A stretch of DNA of 64,000 nucleotides from Mimachlamys varia (lineage: Eukaryota > Mollusca > Bivalvia > Pectinida > Pectinidae): positions 30,850,792-30,914,791 of the forward strand of contig OX392532.1 of the NCBI GenBank assembly GCA_947623455.1, written 5' to 3'. A model generated the notes under the pieces. It searched no databases and was not told the origin of the DNA. It was given only the letters and a program-made list of their open reading frames with translations. Both the position numbers and the translations under genes were made by a program. Below, in pieces: positions 61,701-64,000 of the stretch; position 1 is the first letter of the stretch, and every line of letters starts with the position of its first letter.

Positions 61701-63680
61701 CTTTGCCTGCAGAATATTGTTGATTTCATCGGCGTCTGCTAAATGAAAACGTCTGTCGTCTGCCATGTTGTTCATTGGAACACCTCAGAGAGTTCTGTAC
61801 CACGAACAACAACTCTCTAGATAATCCCGCGAGGGTTTCCGCATGGGGAGACATTAGAAATTGGAGATGATGCACGCGAGGGAGACATGAAGTGCAGTCT
61901 CACTGACAGGTGACGGCTCTCGACCAATCCCTGACTGTGTTATATAATAGAGGTATAATAATATTTGTGTAGTACTGTAATTAAGAAACAAGGCCTCTTG
62001 GTCATTCAGGAGAACAATATCACCTCTTAAGTGGAGATAATTCATTTGATGAAATTTATAAACTTATCTCAGGTGCCTACTGGCCAAGTGCTTGTACTCT
62101 GGGCTTTTTGTTTATTCAGAGGAAGACTTTCAATTTTTTTTTTAAAGATGTTTCCATCATCAGTCATTTATTGGAGGTAAGTTGATATACTTCCTACCAG
62201 TTTACTATTGGCCAAAGTATTGATTCTCTAGATGATTTTTTAAAGGTTGCTAAAATTTTTATCAAAGTAACCTTGAATGTATGTCAAGGTCATTTATTTG
62301 TGGAGAATTTATATAGTAATTTGTGCCATGTACCTTTTGGCCGGCAGGTGAACCCAAATCCCTTTAGAAAATAAATGACTAGCCACATGGCCAACAATGG
62401 CAAGACATGTACATTCACTGTTCATAAATACAATGCATTTAAAAGTGAAAACAAACCTGGTAATTCACCCTCCTTGTTGTCTCCATTTTTCAATATCTTG
62501 CTGGCTTTGAGAAGTTGTTGTCTCATCTGCTCTTTAAAGGTCATTGGTTTTTCTTTGTGGCCATACCCACTACTACTGCTGCTGCTGATGGTAGAAGCAA
62601 GTTCTCCTGACCTTGCTACTCGTTCTCTACTGTGACTTCGTTTGTGTCTATCCCTACTATCACTTCGACTACGATTATGCCGATCTCTGCTCCGGCTACG
62701 ATGATGTCTGTCTCTGCTGCGACTTCGACTGCGAGACCTGCGCCCTTTACTTCTTCTCCGCCTGCCTCTTGACCGACTATGACTACGTCTTCGACGATGG
62801 CTGCTTCTCTTTTTCCTATCCCTGCTATGACTCCTCCTCCTTTTTCTACGGTGACTTTTATCCCTGCTGCGACTTCTTCTTTCTTTAGAACCGTGTCTAC
62901 GACGTCGTCTGTGACGATCACGTGACTTCGAACGTCCATGTCTACGCCTCCTAGATCTAGATGAGCTGCGATTCTGAAATCAGAGATGAGAAAAGGCTGA
63001 AAATGAGGTTACTCAATCTTTTAAAAGGGATCATGTAAAAAAAGTTAACATTACACTGAATTTCTCAAAAAAGCTGAAATCAGCATATCGGCTGAACATT
63101 TTCATCTCTGTGAAATATAAATATGCACATCACCATTTCACTACCGAATTTAATTAGCAAGAAAAAACATCCAATTTTACCTGGAACATACAATGAAAGG
63201 AGAATTTTGATTGAAACAAATTTTACAAAATAACTTAAAACATATGACAAAAAAATCTCCCTACATTTGGTTATTTTAGAATCTCATCAAAAAATGAGCA
63301 TACAACAGCATTCTCAGAAACTTCCAGCTGAGGGTTATAAAAGCCAGGGGAGGGGGGGGGGGCCCCTGATACAAGTAATAACTACAACAAACCCTTCTTC
63401 CAGGAGAATGACGAGATCTGGTTTTCCTTCCTTTAGACCTTGACCTCGACCTTGAATGCGATTTTCTCTTCCTCCCTGAAGATGGTGACCCTGACATTGA
63501 CCTTGAACTTCTCTTTTTAGGACTTGTTGATGACCTGGATGGCTCTGTCTTAGCTGGAGCGGCCCCCGTTTCATCTTTCTTCCTATCCACTGAAGAAGCA
63601 GATGATGATCTTGAACTTCTGCTTGAAGACCTTGAAGTGGCTGATGATGACCTAGATCTGGATCTAGACGTTCGCACAAC
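58732..63680 (-). CDS. RSRC2: RSRC2-like arginine/serine-rich coiled-coil protein, 3' five exons
   Basis: Minus-strand exons are 63680-63393, 62973-62457, 61064-60925, 59771-59637 and 59073-58732, about 473 codons; the gene continues past the window end. All junctions have GT-AG sites and consistent phase. The first two exons encode long RS/RD/RH-rich tracts (for example SRSSSRSSRSSSASS), typical of nuclear speckle and splicing-associated proteins. Next come PMTFKEQMRQQLLKASKIL, SGVTPQMALLQTMAAMHQK and then AQELTGVTVPKYYNPAAVNP, as in vertebrate RSRC2. The last exon has the SMAP-type C-terminus: KFRKLMGM, an acidic linker, QQELFSRLDKEYEFARMATH and THRGVGLGF. This conserved end and exon order make the orthology call strong. 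Within the last exon an AHAQAHAQAH run comes from a 12-bp DNA repeat. The molecular role of RSRC2 is poorly defined; a role in RNA processing is inferred from the RS domain. Confidence 0.92.
61364..61500. repeat. Inverted repeat in an RSRC2-like intron
   Basis: TTTATTGTCCTGGTTGTAGG at the left pairs with CCTACAACCAGGGCAATAAA at the right; CAAGTCATATTTCCCTCGGG pairs with its near-inverse. The tip is GGGCTTCGCCC, much like the GAAGC tip of the palindrome at 10.87 kb. Confidence 0.85.
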
Positions 63681-64000
63681 CTGCAGATAAAGTGAATTGG
63701 AAGATCTGTATAATTAGTTTTATATTTGATGTGTTACCTTTCTGACTCATACAAAATAGCATCAAATCAAATACAAAATAGAGACTACGTTTTCATAATG
63801 CAAAATCACAAGCTGCTGAAAATGATGAAATGACCCAAATATATAAAATCTAAAGCAACAGAACTGTTCTGGTATTTCTCTGTAAACTATTAATCCATGA
63901 TCACTTCATAGGCTTAGGAATAATTTTACTTGGGAACTACACAACTATGGTGACATCATGCAAACGTAATCTGATCAAGTCCGAAACACAAAAAGGTACA

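Noticed and set aside
62613..62939. Open frames on both strands (Y/D/C-rich plus strand; V/G/I-rich minus strand)
   Set aside because: They are shadows of the RS-repeat exon of the RSRC2-like gene, whose true frame has matching splice phase.

Overview
The window is eukaryotic and most likely from a lophotrochozoan, probably a bivalve mollusc. It is AT-rich, intron-rich and dominated by repeats: tRNA-derived SINEs, short inverted-repeat transposons, tandem arrays that contain GACGGACGGACG-type runs, a Penelope-like relic and a CR1/L2-like retroposon. There are no operons or bacterial signals. Gene models below were built by hand from open frames, splice-site consensus and phase agreement between exons. 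None has been checked against transcripts.

Three multi-exon genes are supported. (1) Minus strand, 18335 down to 13470: a 4-exon gene for a single-pass membrane protein of about 423 aa that I do not recognise. (2) Plus strand, 36224 to 46739: a 9-exon gene for a candidate N-myristoylated TIR plus HEAT-repeat protein, with an in-frame TAG in exon 5. (3) Minus strand, 63680 down to 58732: the 3' five exons of an RSRC2-like arginine/serine-rich splicing-associated protein; its first exon(s) lie beyond the window end. A possible terminal exon of a further plus-strand gene sits at 1421-1529.

Layout: 1-13.4 kb is mostly intergenic, with a 44-bp tandem array, foldback elements and degenerate dispersed repeats. 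13.4-18.4 kb is the membrane-protein gene, whose intron 2 is swollen by tandem arrays and an inserted element. 18.4-20.1 kb is an alternating ~190-bp array plus flank. 21.0-24.4 kb is a very homogeneous 347-bp satellite. 24.4-28.8 kb is intergenic, including a ~23-bp minisatellite. 28.8-33.7 kb holds retroelement relics. 34.0-35.3 kb is an inverted copy of the 18.4-20.1 kb block. 35.3-47.0 kb is the TIR-HEAT gene. 47-57 kb is repeats and gene-free sequence. 57.1-64 kb is the RSRC2-like gene.

The most striking pattern is that three tandem arrays are seeded by gene edges. One multiplies the 3' splice site of the transmembrane exon, one multiplies the 3' splice site of TIR-HEAT exon 7, and one multiplies the stop-codon end of TIR-HEAT. 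In addition, the two unrelated genes at 18.3 kb and 35.3 kb begin beside inverted copies of the same repeat block, and an array in the membrane gene carries eight copies of textbook nuclear-receptor DR1 and IR3 sites.
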